From NCBI RefSeq assembly GCF_013385825.1, contig NZ_JACAPG010000018.1, forward strand, positions 186,001-250,000: a DNA stretch of 64,000 bases, read 5' to 3'. Source of the DNA: Pseudomonas reactans (GTDB lineage: Bacteria > Pseudomonadota > Gammaproteobacteria > Pseudomonadales > Pseudomonadaceae). The notes beneath the pieces were generated by a model, which was not told the origin of the DNA, searched no databases, and saw only the letters and a list, made by a program, of their open reading frames with translations. Shown here piece after piece: positions 53,892 through 62,654 of the stretch (the first letter of the stretch is position 1; each line of letters opens with the position of its first letter). The position numbers were made by a program, and so were the translations under genes.

Positions 53892-56660
53892 ATGTCGATC
53901 AACCAGACCCAGCTCTACGACACGCTGCAATCGCTAACCCAGCAGGCAGATGTACAGGTTGAGTTTATCTATGGCTTTCTGAATGCTTACGGCTTTGCCA
54001 AGAACACAATCACCCAAATCAGGAATGGTGGCGTTCGCAACGTAGCGAAGATCGCGGGAGATGTAGCTCTAAAAGGGCAGCTCTACTTTCGTAGTATCCC
54101 GTCGAGTGGGAGCGTCCATGAGACGGCGGAAAGCCTGAAGGACAGTGACGCTATCAAAGCACTCAAGAGCCGTTTCGTCATTGTCACCAATTTCGACGAA
54201 TTGGTAGCGTATGACTTGAAAGCGGATGAGCGTATGGAAATGCCGTTCACCGAGTTGCATCAGCAGTATGCCTTCTTCTTACCGCTGGCCGGCTTGGAGA
54301 AGACCTACACACATACGGAAAGCGTGGCGGACGTCAAGGCTGCTGAAAAAATGGGGCGTCTGTTCGATCTGATCTGTGAGCGGAACCAGACAACCGCAGC
54401 AGAGGATATCCACGCGCTCAATGTCTTTCTTACTCGCTTACTGTTCTGCTTCTTCGCAGAAGACACAGGCATCTTCGCGAAGCACCAGTTCAGTGACGCA
54501 ATAAAATCGACAACCGCTGATGACGGCAATGATGTATCGGAGTTCTTAGGCAAGCTATTTGCAGTGCTAAATGAGCCGGATAGCAGTTCTCTTCGGCAGT
54601 CGATGCCCGCTCACTTGAAAGCCTTCCCATATGTGAACGGAGGCTTATTTGGGCAGAAAACGACAATTCCGGTATTTGGGCCAAGATCACGTCGCCTGCT
54701 GCTGGAATGCAGCACACTGGATTGGTCGCAGATAAATCCAGATATTTTTGGATCAATGTTCCAGGCGGTGATCGAAGAGGAACAACGCGGCAGTCTGGGG
54801 CAGCATTATACCTCCGTTAGCAACATCATGAAGGTCATAAAGCCGCTGTTTCTTGACAAACTCTACGATGAGTTAGATCGTTCACGTGGTAATGAAAAGA
54901 GGCTCCAGTCTCTTCTAGAGCGCTTGACGCGCATTCGTGTATTCGATCCTGCTTGTGGCTCAGGAAATTTCTTAATCATCGCTTACAAAGAGCTTCGGCG
55001 CTTTGAGATGGAAGTGTTCCGTGCGTTGAATGACGTCAGTAATCAGCACGTGATGTTCATGACGGGCATGAAGCTTTCTCAGTTCTACGGTATTGAGATT
55101 GACGACTTCGCCCATGAAATTGCCTTGCTTTCGCTTTGGCTCGCAGAGCACCAGATGCATACGGAGTTCGAGGTTGCATTTGGCCACTCAGAACCCATGC
55201 TTCCGCTGAAATCAAGCGGAAATATAATTCATGGAAATAGCTTGCATGTTGACTGGCGAAAAATATGCCCGCTGCATGATGCAGACGGGAGCGAGATTGA
55301 AATTTATGTTTGCGGCAACCCTCCGTATTTAGGTTACAACAGTCGCACGGAAGAACAAAAAAACGATATGGAGAAGGTGTTTAAAGGGTTCAAAAAATTT
55401 AAAGATCTCGATTTTGTTTCCTGTTGGTTTTGGATTGGTGCGCAGTACATAAGCGGAACCAGAGCCGAGGTTGCATTTGTTTCAACCAATTCGATTTGTC
55501 AGGGCGAGCAAGTATCACTTCTATGGCCTAAGATACTGAATGCTGGAGTATCGATTCATATTGCTTATCAGACTTTTTCCTGGAGCAATAATGCCAGGCT
55601 TAAAGCCGGAGTTCATGTGACGGTAATTGGGCTTTCAACTGCGCCTGATAAAAAAGTAATGTTCCGACAAATAGACGGTGAGTGGCATGGTCAAACTGCC
55701 AAAAACATCATGCCATACCTTTTGGAAGGCAGTGATATCGTTGCAGTCAGCAGAACCTCGCCTATTTCAAAAGTTCAGAAAATGGTACGGGGAAGCCAGC
55801 CATCTGATGGCGGTAACTTATTGCTGAGCAGATCTGAACGTGATGACTTGTTGGCCACAGACCCAGAGTCAGCGCAATGGCTAAAGCGGATCTATGGTGC
55901 AGAAGAGTTTATTCAAGGAAAGGATCGATGGTGTTTGTGGTTGGCAGATGTTGATCTGGAAAAGGTTTTAAAGTGTAAGAAGGTAGTTAGACGACTAAAT
56001 GATGTCACTTCATCCAGGCTAGAAAGCTCCAACTCTCAAACCAGGGAGCTAGCAAAAAAACCCCACCTGTTCTGGCAGGATAATCAGCCGCGGTCAGGGA
56101 CATACATCATTGTTCCGTTGGTTTCTTCCGAGCGTCGTGAGTATGTGCCCATGGGCTTTATGGATGCGTCCGCAGTAGCAAATAATCTCGTTAGTATTAT
56201 CCCTGAAGGCACCGTTTACGAGTTCGGAGTGCTCACATCCACTATGCATAACGACTGGATGCGAACTGTTGGTGGACGATTGAAAAGTGACTATAGGTAC
56301 TCAGCCTCAATGGTCTACAACACATTCCCCTGGCCTGAAACAACTGACTTGCAGCGCAGTAAAATTGAGGCTCTAGCCGAAGAAGTCTTGATGGCGCGCG
56401 AGAACTATCCGGATAAGTCGTTAGCCTACTTGTACGATCCGGAAACCATGCCAGGAGACTTAAAAAATGCTCATAGGGTGTTAGATGCTGCGGTTGAGCG
56501 CTTATACCGCTCTCGTCCATTCCGAGATGCTTCTGACCGCTTAGAACACTTGTTTGCCCGCTACGAGATACTGATCGAGCAGGAACAGCAGCAAGCTGTT
56601 GAGGCCGTCTCCAAGAAGACACGTAAGCCTCGAGCGACCAAGACTGCTGTCGCCGAATAA
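53892..56660 (+). CDS. MmeI/DnmA-like N6-adenine DNA methyltransferase
   Basis: A 922-residue protein. SAM motif I is VFDPACGSGNFLIIAYKELR near 351 and motif IV is CGNPPYLGYN near 475, the gamma order of N6-adenine enzymes. The helical domain before it has LNVFLTRLLFCFFAEDTGIF near 180, typical of the MmeI family, and GGLFGQKTTIPVFG. A target-recognition domain should fill about 600-800. The N-terminal segment has RFVIVTNFDELVAYDLKADE, but I find no D-ExK nuclease motif there, which true MmeI enzymes have. Restriction must come from elsewhere. The start at ATG 53892 (MSINQTQLY) follows AAAGGAAG. The helicase gene begins 20 bases after the stop, and similar ribosome sites suggest one transcript. 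Confidence 0.88.
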   Translation: MSINQTQLYDTLQSLTQQADVQVEFIYGFLNAYGFAKNTITQIRNGGVRNVAKIAGDVALKGQLYFRSIPSSGSVHETAESLKDSDAIKALKSRFVIVTNFDELVAYDLKADERMEMPFTELHQQYAFFLPLAGLEKTYTHTESVADVKAAEKMGRLFDLICERNQTTAAEDIHALNVFLTRLLFCFFAEDTGIFAKHQFSDAIKSTTADDGNDVSEFLGKLFAVLNEPDSSSLRQSMPAHLKAFPYVNGGLFGQKTTIPVFGPRSRRLLLECSTLDWSQINPDIFGSMFQAVIEEEQRGSLGQHYTSVSNIMKVIKPLFLDKLYDELDRSRGNEKRLQSLLERLTRIRVFDPACGSGNFLIIAYKELRRFEMEVFRALNDVSNQHVMFMTGMKLSQFYGIEIDDFAHEIALLSLWLAEHQMHTEFEVAFGHSEPMLPLKSSGNIIHGNSLHVDWRKICPLHDADGSEIEIYVCGNPPYLGYNSRTEEQKNDMEKVFKGFKKFKDLDFVSCWFWIGAQYISGTRAEVAFVSTNSICQGEQVSLLWPKILNAGVSIHIAYQTFSWSNNARLKAGVHVTVIGLSTAPDKKVMFRQIDGEWHGQTAKNIMPYLLEGSDIVAVSRTSPISKVQKMVRGSQPSDGGNLLLSRSERDDLLATDPESAQWLKRIYGAEEFIQGKDRWCLWLADVDLEKVLKCKKVVRRLNDVTSSRLESSNSQTRELAKKPHLFWQDNQPRSGTYIIVPLVSSERREYVPMGFMDASAVANNLVSIIPEGTVYEFGVLTSTMHNDWMRTVGGRLKSDYRYSASMVYNTFPWPETTDLQRSKIEALAEEVLMARENYPDKSLAYLYDPETMPGDLKNAHRVLDAAVERLYRSRPFRDASDRLEHLFARYEILIEQEQQQAVEAVSKKTRKPRATKTAVAE

Positions 56661-56680
56661 TTTGAAAGGAAGCTCCCAAA

Positions 56681-58747
56681 ATGGTTGATTTGCTGAAAGT
56701 TGAATACGCTCAGACGGGTAAGAGCTCATCCCTAAACGGTATGGGGATGCGCGAGATGCAAGCGAGGGCTTTCGCCTCGCGTGCCAGTCAATACTTGTTG
56801 TTGAAAGCCCCCCCTGCCAGCGGTAAGTCGCGCGCTCTGATGTTTTTAGGGCTGGATAAGCTAATCAATCAAGGGATTCGCAAGGTAATCGTGGCGGTTC
56901 CAGAAATGTCAATCGGCGCCTCTTTCCGGGACACCTTGCTGACTAAAGATGGCTTCTTTGCAGATTGGGCTGTGTTGCCACATAACAACTTGTGTCTGCC
57001 AGGCGGTGAAGAAGGCAAGGTTGTAGCGTTCAAACGATTCATGGCGAGCCCTTCCGAACAGATACTAGTGTGCACACATGCCACGCTTCGCTTCGCTTTC
57101 GAGAAGCTGGCCCCTACAGACTTCAATGAAACTCTTATAGCAATTGATGAGTTCCATCATGTCTCCGTCGATGGTGAAAACCGCCTGGGTGTGCTGCTTG
57201 ATAAGGTAATGAAGGTGTCCAGTGCACATGTCGTTGCGATGACTGGCTCCTATTTTCGCGGAGACACGGTGCCTATCCTGCTACCTGAGGATGAGGAGAA
57301 GTTCGACAAGGTGACGTACACCTACTATGAACAGCTCAACGGTTACCGCTACCTGAAGTCTCTTGGTATTGGTTACCACTTTTACCAGGGACGCTATATC
57401 GATGCGTTGAGGGATGTGCTGGACAGCCGTAAGAAGACCATCATTCATATTCCGAACGTCAACAGTGGTGAGTCGACCAAGGATAAGCATGGTGAGGTCG
57501 ATCATATCCTCGATGTCATGGGGACTGTGCTTGAGCAAGATCCAAAGACCGGGATCATTACCGTGCGCCGTCCGGACGGCTCGTTGATGAAAGTAGCCAA
57601 TCTGGTTGATGACGGTCCGATACGAGTATCGGTCGTTGAATACCTGCGTAACGTGGGGAAAGCATCCGACTTGGATGCAGTAATTGCCTTGGGCATGGCG
57701 AAAGAAGGTTTCGACTGGCCTTGGTGTGAGCATGTACTGACCATTGGCTATCGTAGTTCGATGACAGAAATTGTGCAGATCATTGGACGAGCCACCCGTG
57801 ATTCGGAGTGCAAAATACACGCTCAATTCACCAATCTGATTGCCCAGCCGGACGCTGAGGACGAGGATGTGAAGGTGTCGGTAAACAACATGCTCAAGGC
57901 GATCACCTTGTCGTTGTTGATGGAACAGGTGCTGGCGCCTACGGTGACATTTAAACCGCGCTCTCAGATAAAAGAGGGCGATTATGTCGTGCCAGGTACG
58001 ATTATCGTCAATGACGTGACAGCCCCTGTCTCCGAAAAGGTCATCAAGATTCTTAACGGTGATAGCGATGACATCATTGCCACGCTGATCCAGAAACCTG
58101 AAGTCGGTAAATCGCTGGTAGGTGGAGGAGTTGAGCCAGAGGTCATCAACGAAATTGAACTACCGAAGATAATCGAGAGAAAGTATCCCGACCTCACCCC
58201 GGAAGAGGCTGAGCAGGTACGTGTTGGAGTGCTGACCAAAGCGCTGATTGGTAGCTCTGGCGGGCTGTTCAATGAGGAGGACCTTCCTCCAAATGCCGTG
58301 ATCATTGATGATCGAGTTGATGTTTGCGGCGGTAGTGCGGGTGGAGGGGAGTCGGGGGAGTGGCCAGTAATTTCATCACCGCCTAAGGCGCCTGAAGGCA
58401 GCCGGCAGTTCGTCAAAATGGGCGAAAAATTCGTCAACATCGAGAATCTGTCCCTTGACTTGATTGAGCGGGTTAACCCGTTCCATGGCGCTTACGAGAT
58501 TCTATCGAAATCCGTGACTCCGGCGATGCTGAAGACTATTCAGGATGTAGTGGCTGCGGGCCGGATCACCATGACGGAGGAAGAGGCCATAATCCTTTGG
58601 CCCCGCATTGTGGCATTCCGCCAAGAAAAGGGGCGCGAGCCTTCCCTGACCTCGAATGACTCAATTGAAGTGCGCTATGCCGAAGGGCTGGAGTACCTTA
58701 AAAAACGTAAGCGCGAGAAACTTCAGCAACAACAGCAGACAATGTGA
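56681..58747 (+). CDS. Superfamily 2 DEAD/DEAH-type helicase
   Basis: A 688-residue helicase. Walker A is LKAPPASGKSRALMFLGLDK near 43, motif Ia KVIVAVPEMSIG, motif II IAIDEFHHV near 155 (DEFH), motif III AMTGSYFRG, and motif VI IVQIIGRATRDSE near 369. It resembles the ATPases of restriction systems. The last 280 residues are not motor: a Gly/Asp-rich stretch (residues 460-590) and a helical end with AFRQEKGREPSLTSNDSIEV near 641, ending in a glutamine run. That end shares a pattern with the N-terminus of the nuclease encoded next. It starts 20 bases after the methyltransferase and ends 12 bases before the nuclease gene. Confidence 0.9.
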   Translation: MVDLLKVEYAQTGKSSSLNGMGMREMQARAFASRASQYLLLKAPPASGKSRALMFLGLDKLINQGIRKVIVAVPEMSIGASFRDTLLTKDGFFADWAVLPHNNLCLPGGEEGKVVAFKRFMASPSEQILVCTHATLRFAFEKLAPTDFNETLIAIDEFHHVSVDGENRLGVLLDKVMKVSSAHVVAMTGSYFRGDTVPILLPEDEEKFDKVTYTYYEQLNGYRYLKSLGIGYHFYQGRYIDALRDVLDSRKKTIIHIPNVNSGESTKDKHGEVDHILDVMGTVLEQDPKTGIITVRRPDGSLMKVANLVDDGPIRVSVVEYLRNVGKASDLDAVIALGMAKEGFDWPWCEHVLTIGYRSSMTEIVQIIGRATRDSECKIHAQFTNLIAQPDAEDEDVKVSVNNMLKAITLSLLMEQVLAPTVTFKPRSQIKEGDYVVPGTIIVNDVTAPVSEKVIKILNGDSDDIIATLIQKPEVGKSLVGGGVEPEVINEIELPKIIERKYPDLTPEEAEQVRVGVLTKALIGSSGGLFNEEDLPPNAVIIDDRVDVCGGSAGGGESGEWPVISSPPKAPEGSRQFVKMGEKFVNIENLSLDLIERVNPFHGAYEILSKSVTPAMLKTIQDVVAAGRITMTEEEAIILWPRIVAFRQEKGREPSLTSNDSIEVRYAEGLEYLKKRKREKLQQQQQTM

Positions 58748-58759
58748 CGGGGCGATGGA

Positions 58760-60025
58760 ATGAACCTGCATAGTAAGAGACACCGCGAACTGAATTCGTT
58801 GGACAGTATTTTTGGTGCATCGGATGAGTTCGGTCTACTCAGCGTGAAATCGCACTCCGCTGCACCCGGTAAGGGCGACCTGATGGCCTCTCGTTTTGAA
58901 GAGCTCAACCAGTTTATTGACCGGCACGGTCGGCTGCCTTTAGAGCATAGTGAAAGCATGCCCGAGCGGCAGATGGCCAAGCGGCTTAGGGCGATAATGG
59001 CGAGCGGTGATCATGCTGCTCTCAAGCCTCTTGACCGATATAGTGTTTTAGCCGGACTCTGTCTGGTGCAAAAGGCCATGCCCGTGTCCCTTCCTTCCCC
59101 CGTCGCGGTTGATGATGTGATGAGTATCGACGACATCTTGGGTGGTGATGACTTGGGACTGCTTGATGTGGGTGATATGAGCATTTTGGACATCAAACAC
59201 GTCCCGACTGATAGAGGGACGCCGGATGAAGTTGCTCAGCGCACAAAATGTGAGGATTTCTGGCAGTTTGATTCGATCTTCAAAAAATTACATGCCGACC
59301 TCAAAGGAGGCAAGGCAGAGTCCGTGCGCTTCGCTGAAAACTGGCAGATTACTAGCGGCGACTCCTTCATTCTCAACGGTGTCATGTGTTTTGTAGATAA
59401 GGTGGGCGATGAGCACGGTCGCGGAGAGCATAAGGATGCAAGGCTAAGGCTGATCTTCGAGAATGGCACTGAGTCGAACATGCTGCGCAGGTCTCTTGGT
59501 CGCGCCCTCTACATGGATGAAACGGGCCGTCGTATCTTGCGTGATCGGGATGATGCGCTGACTGAAGCCTTTCAAGACATTCGATTGACTCACCGTGATC
59601 GCCGCACTGGAGTCATCTATATCGTTAAGACGTTGAGTCATAACCCTTCGCTGGTGCAATTTCCACACCTCTACAAGATTGGTTACACCGAGCTGACGGT
59701 TGATGAAAGGATTCGCAACGCTGAACGGGACATTGCTTTCCTCGAAAGCCCTGTCCAAAAAATAACAGAGTTTGAGTGCTTCAACATGAACCCTCAACGG
59801 TTCGAGTCGCTGGTGCACGGCTTCCTGGCGGTGCAGCGGCTGAATGTGGAGCTCATCGGAAAGGATGGCAGGCAATACCGCCCTCGCGAGTGGTTCGCCG
59901 TTTCGTTACAGGTAGCGAAAGAGGTTATCCAGCGAATAATCGATGGAACCATTGTTAGGTACCGGATGGACAATACGTCTGGGAAGATTGTTGAGAAAAA
60001 TAGAGTAGATGCCCCCCGAACTTAG
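58760..60025 (+). CDS. GIY-YIG nuclease, T5orf172 type
   Basis: A 421-residue protein. The C-terminal half has the GIY-YIG fold in its T5orf172 form: GVIYIVKTLSHNP near 283, LYKIGYTELTV near 304 (YIG side), the conserved Arg in DERIRNAERDIAF, and the metal-binding Glu in QRFESLVHGFL near 349, then GRQYRPREWFAV. All expected catalytic residues are there. The N-terminal part has a helical block ELNQFIDRHGRLPLEHSES with ERQMAKRLRAIM near 50-75, and a beta-rich middle (ITSGDSFILNGVMCFVDKVG). It is the third gene of the operon, followed by a strong terminator. Confidence 0.88.
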   Translation: MNLHSKRHRELNSLDSIFGASDEFGLLSVKSHSAAPGKGDLMASRFEELNQFIDRHGRLPLEHSESMPERQMAKRLRAIMASGDHAALKPLDRYSVLAGLCLVQKAMPVSLPSPVAVDDVMSIDDILGGDDLGLLDVGDMSILDIKHVPTDRGTPDEVAQRTKCEDFWQFDSIFKKLHADLKGGKAESVRFAENWQITSGDSFILNGVMCFVDKVGDEHGRGEHKDARLRLIFENGTESNMLRRSLGRALYMDETGRRILRDRDDALTEAFQDIRLTHRDRRTGVIYIVKTLSHNPSLVQFPHLYKIGYTELTVDERIRNAERDIAFLESPVQKITEFECFNMNPQRFESLVHGFLAVQRLNVELIGKDGRQYRPREWFAVSLQVAKEVIQRIIDGTIVRYRMDNTSGKIVEKNRVDAPRT

Positions 60026-60052
60026 CTTGTGAACTGCAAGTTCGTATAAAAT

Positions 60053-60088
60053 AAAAAGCCCGATAGGCTATGCATCTATCGGGCTTTT
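60053..60088. terminator. Terminator of the defence-like operon
   Basis: GCCCGATAG and CTATCGGGC pair across nine bases with A and T runs at the two sides. It can end both the operon and the converging folD gene. Confidence 0.92.
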
Positions 60089-60107
60089 CATGCTGCTTTA
60101 CTAGTAG

Positions 60108-60962
60108 TTAGTCATGCAGTTGTTCTGCGGCGTATAGCGTGTTTTCCAGTAGGCATGCGCGCGTCATCGGGCCGACGCCGCCCGGTACTGGAGTGATCCA
60201 AGAAGCACGCTCAGCGGCCAATTCAAAGTCCACGTCACCTACCAGTCTGCCACTAGCTTGGCGGTTGATGCCGACGTCAATGACAATGGCACCCTCCTTA
60301 ATCCACTCGCCTTTGACTAAGCCTGGTTTCCCGACTGCAACCACGACGATGTCCGCTTGACGCACGTGGCTAGCCAGGTCACGAGTGAAACGGTGAGTTA
60401 CAGTAATAGTGCAGCCGGCCAGCAGGAGTTCGAGCGCCATCGGTCGGCCGACGATATTAGAGGCCCCTACCACTACTGCATGCAAGCCATACAGGTCTAC
60501 GCCGGTACTCTGTAGAAGGGTCATGATGCCCTTGGGCGTGCAAGGTCGCAGCACCGGCATGCGCTGGGCCAAGCGACCAATATTGAACGGATGGAAGCCG
60601 TCTACGTCCTTGTCCGGTGAGATGTGCTCTAGCAATTGTGAAGCATCTAGGTGTGCAGGCAGGGGTAGTTGCACCAGTATTCCGTCTATGGCGGGATCCC
60701 GATTAAGATTTTCGATCAGCTCTAGCAGATTTTGTTGGCTGATATTGGCATCAAGGTCATAGGCTCGAGAAATGAAGCCAACCTCTTCGCAGTCCTTGCG
60801 CTTGTGGGCGACGTAGACCTGGGAAGCGGGATCGCTCCCCACGAGAATGACTGCTAAGCCGGGAATGCGCAGATTTGCCTCGCGGCGCTCTGTCACGCGC
60901 TGTGCAATTTTTTTGCGAAGGCTTGAGGCAATGGCTTTGCCGTCGATGAGTTGTGCAGTCAT
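60108..60962 (-). CDS. folD: Methylene-THF dehydrogenase / cyclohydrolase FolD
   Basis: A 284-residue complete FolD, which converts 5,10-methylene-tetrahydrofolate to the 10-formyl form. All landmarks are there: the catalytic lysine region SQVYVAHKRKDCEEVGF, DGILVQLPLPAHLD, DKDVDGFHPFNIGRL, the nucleotide loop VVGASNIVGRPMALELL and ITPVPGGVGPMTRACLLENT. The start at ATG 60962 (MTAQLIDGKAIA) fits the family; the frame is open upstream but not coding. It has more A+T and looser codon choice than the housekeeping genes of this window, and it sits between mobile-element genes, so it is probably an acquired second copy. Confidence 0.93.
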   Translation of the reverse strand: MTAQLIDGKAIASSLRKKIAQRVTERREANLRIPGLAVILVGSDPASQVYVAHKRKDCEEVGFISRAYDLDANISQQNLLELIENLNRDPAIDGILVQLPLPAHLDASQLLEHISPDKDVDGFHPFNIGRLAQRMPVLRPCTPKGIMTLLQSTGVDLYGLHAVVVGASNIVGRPMALELLLAGCTITVTHRFTRDLASHVRQADIVVVAVGKPGLVKGEWIKEGAIVIDVGINRQASGRLVGDVDFELAAERASWITPVPGGVGPMTRACLLENTLYAAEQLHD

Positions 60963-61736
60963 TACGCTTGGAGAACCACGATTGTTAGTGAAAGTAGGTG
61001 GGTATTGTCGCACGCGTGTTTGTCGGGTGTCAGTACTCTCATGTCGGAGGTAGGGGGGAGCGATCCCTTTCATGCTGCGCATTCCACGCCCTCCGGCCTC
61101 TCCGACGCTGGCTCGACCTACTTGCAAGCTCGCGGCGACCTGCCGGGCAAATGGGCCTACCTCGAATTTTAGGCATGGATGACCGCTCAACGACCACCAC
61201 TGTGCTTCGATAAAAAAGGTCGATGGTGGTGAATTAATCTTGTCTGCCTTAGTCAGGCAGACAGGATGTGCGTGGAATGGGTGGCTGGATGACGGTGGAA
61301 TGCGCACTGATAGGCTTGTAAAAGTGGGGGGGCATCTGACGATGTCGTAATTACGGTTACAGTACCGATTGGTTATTTGGCGTTCACAATTAATTTATCT
61401 TGGTCAGGAATAAAACATGGGAGGCATGGTTGGGTATCCGCTGGCTATGGTGTTATTTTTCCAGTGTTGAGGAAGCTTGTAATTCATCGCTGTGCTGAGC
61501 GATTTTGATTAGAAAGTGACTCCGGAAGAGGGGGAGGATTCTCGGTATTGGTAATATGCTTATGCATATGTTCTGCTAAGTTTATGAAAAGTTCTAGCAC
61601 TGGCCTTCGCGTAATATTTATATCCTCTGGGTGGGTCAGTAGACAAGTCATTATCTCTTGTCTTGTGCTGATCATTTTAGTTGGGTGTCACTTACTATCA
61701 AATTAAGTGGTATCGTCTTGTTTGATGGCGAAGTCT
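60963..61736. other. Long gap upstream of folD and the second Gp2 gene
   Basis: No supported gene. TGTCTGCCT and AGGCAGACA form a perfect 9-base hairpin at 61241-61263. The plus-strand frame ending AGSTYLQARGDLPGKWAYLE at 61172 looks protein-like and may be the 3' end of a lost gene. A 63-codon minus-strand frame at 61484-61675 has no ribosome site. Confidence 0.4.
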
Positions 61737-61762
61737 GGCTGCTTGGATAGAGCCAAGCAGCC
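61737..61762. repeat. Perfect 10-bp hairpin upstream of the second Gp2 gene
   Basis: GGCTGCTTGG and CCAAGCAGCC are perfect inverses around six bases, 101 bases before the Gp2 start. No T run follows. The stem sequence differs from the hairpin at 51864, but stem length and position are alike. Confidence 0.8.
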
Positions 61763-61863
61763 TATGTATGGTCTAATCTGTCTCGATAGAATAGATAGTC
61801 TCTGCAATGTAAAAATTTACTGAGGCTCACTCCGATATGTATTTAACGTATTGGAGCTAACTC

Positions 61864-62520
61864 ATGAAGCGTCATCCAGATAATGCTAATCTCATGCTCT
61901 GCTATGAGGATCATTACCTTGGTTTTCCTATCCAAGTGAGTAAAGGTCCTTTTGTGCGAAACTACCTATATAGTCTTAATAAAGTGCTCCAGCGAGCGAT
62001 GGACGATTGTCCGCGTGGTTTCGCATTCAGATTTGATTTGCGCTTTCCCGCTGCTATAGATCTGCCTGACTACCTGTATACGAATAGGGTGATGGACCGT
62101 TTCCTGGAATCCTTCAAGGCGAAGATCAAGCACAATCGATTAAAGGCTGGTTCATCGGGGAAGCATATCCACGACACTATGGTGCGATACGGCTGGGCGA
62201 GAGAGATCGGGTTCTTGGGTAAACCTCATTACCACGTACTCATCCTGCTCAACCGAGACGCGTTCACTACGCTTGGAAATTTTGAGCCAGGCAGGGATAA
62301 CATCTTCAATCGTCTTGTAGGAGCCTGGGCCAGTGCCCTGAGGCTATCAGTCGATGAGTGTGACGGCTTAGTGCATATCCCAGATAAACCTGACTATCGC
62401 CTGCACAGAGATGATGAGCTGGGGCAGCGAGAGTTGTTCTACAGAGCCAGCTACCTCTGCAAGTCTGCTACTAAAGCCTATGGGGATGGTCAGCATGGGT
62501 TTGGAGCCAGCCGGGTCTAA
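61864..62520 (+). CDS. Second inovirus Gp2 / YagK-YfjJ family protein
   Basis: A 218-residue protein consisting of the YagK/YfjJ domain: the strand FAFRFDLRFPAA, a helical part, GFLGKPHYHVLILLNRDAFT with the paired histidines (HYH), and ELFYRASYLCKSATKAYGDG. It lacks the 110-residue N-terminal part of the protein encoded at 52052 and is clearly diverged from it. GGAG lies 7 bases before the ATG. Like the first copy it is followed by the ~60-base repeat and the small gene, so it heads a second module. Confidence 0.85.
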   Translation: MKRHPDNANLMLCYEDHYLGFPIQVSKGPFVRNYLYSLNKVLQRAMDDCPRGFAFRFDLRFPAAIDLPDYLYTNRVMDRFLESFKAKIKHNRLKAGSSGKHIHDTMVRYGWAREIGFLGKPHYHVLILLNRDAFTTLGNFEPGRDNIFNRLVGAWASALRLSVDECDGLVHIPDKPDYRLHRDDELGQRELFYRASYLCKSATKAYGDGQHGFGASRV

Positions 62521-62592
62521 GGTAGGAAAACTCGTCGATTAGTCGACACGTATTTCCCCATTCTGAGTAAATGCCCTGTTTCCTGGCCATCC

Positions 62593-62654
62593 GATTGCCA
62601 CTACAGTGGTGCCCTTTTACTAGGAGGGCACCATGGCATCAATGATTGAAGTGA
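62593..62654 (+). repeat. Copy B of the ~60-bp segment behind the Gp2 genes
   Basis: GATTGCCACTACAGTGGTG with CCCTTTTACTAGGAGGGCAC and the first codons of the small gene. It is the counterpart of 53091-53149. Confidence 0.9.

Noticed and set aside
60963..61307. N-terminal extension of FolD by 115 codons
   Set aside because: FolD starts at MTAQLIDGKA; the upstream frame is low-complexity intergenic sequence.
61484..61675. 63-codon minus-strand frame upstream of the second Gp2 gene
   Set aside because: No ribosome site and no features; composition is like the surrounding non-coding DNA.
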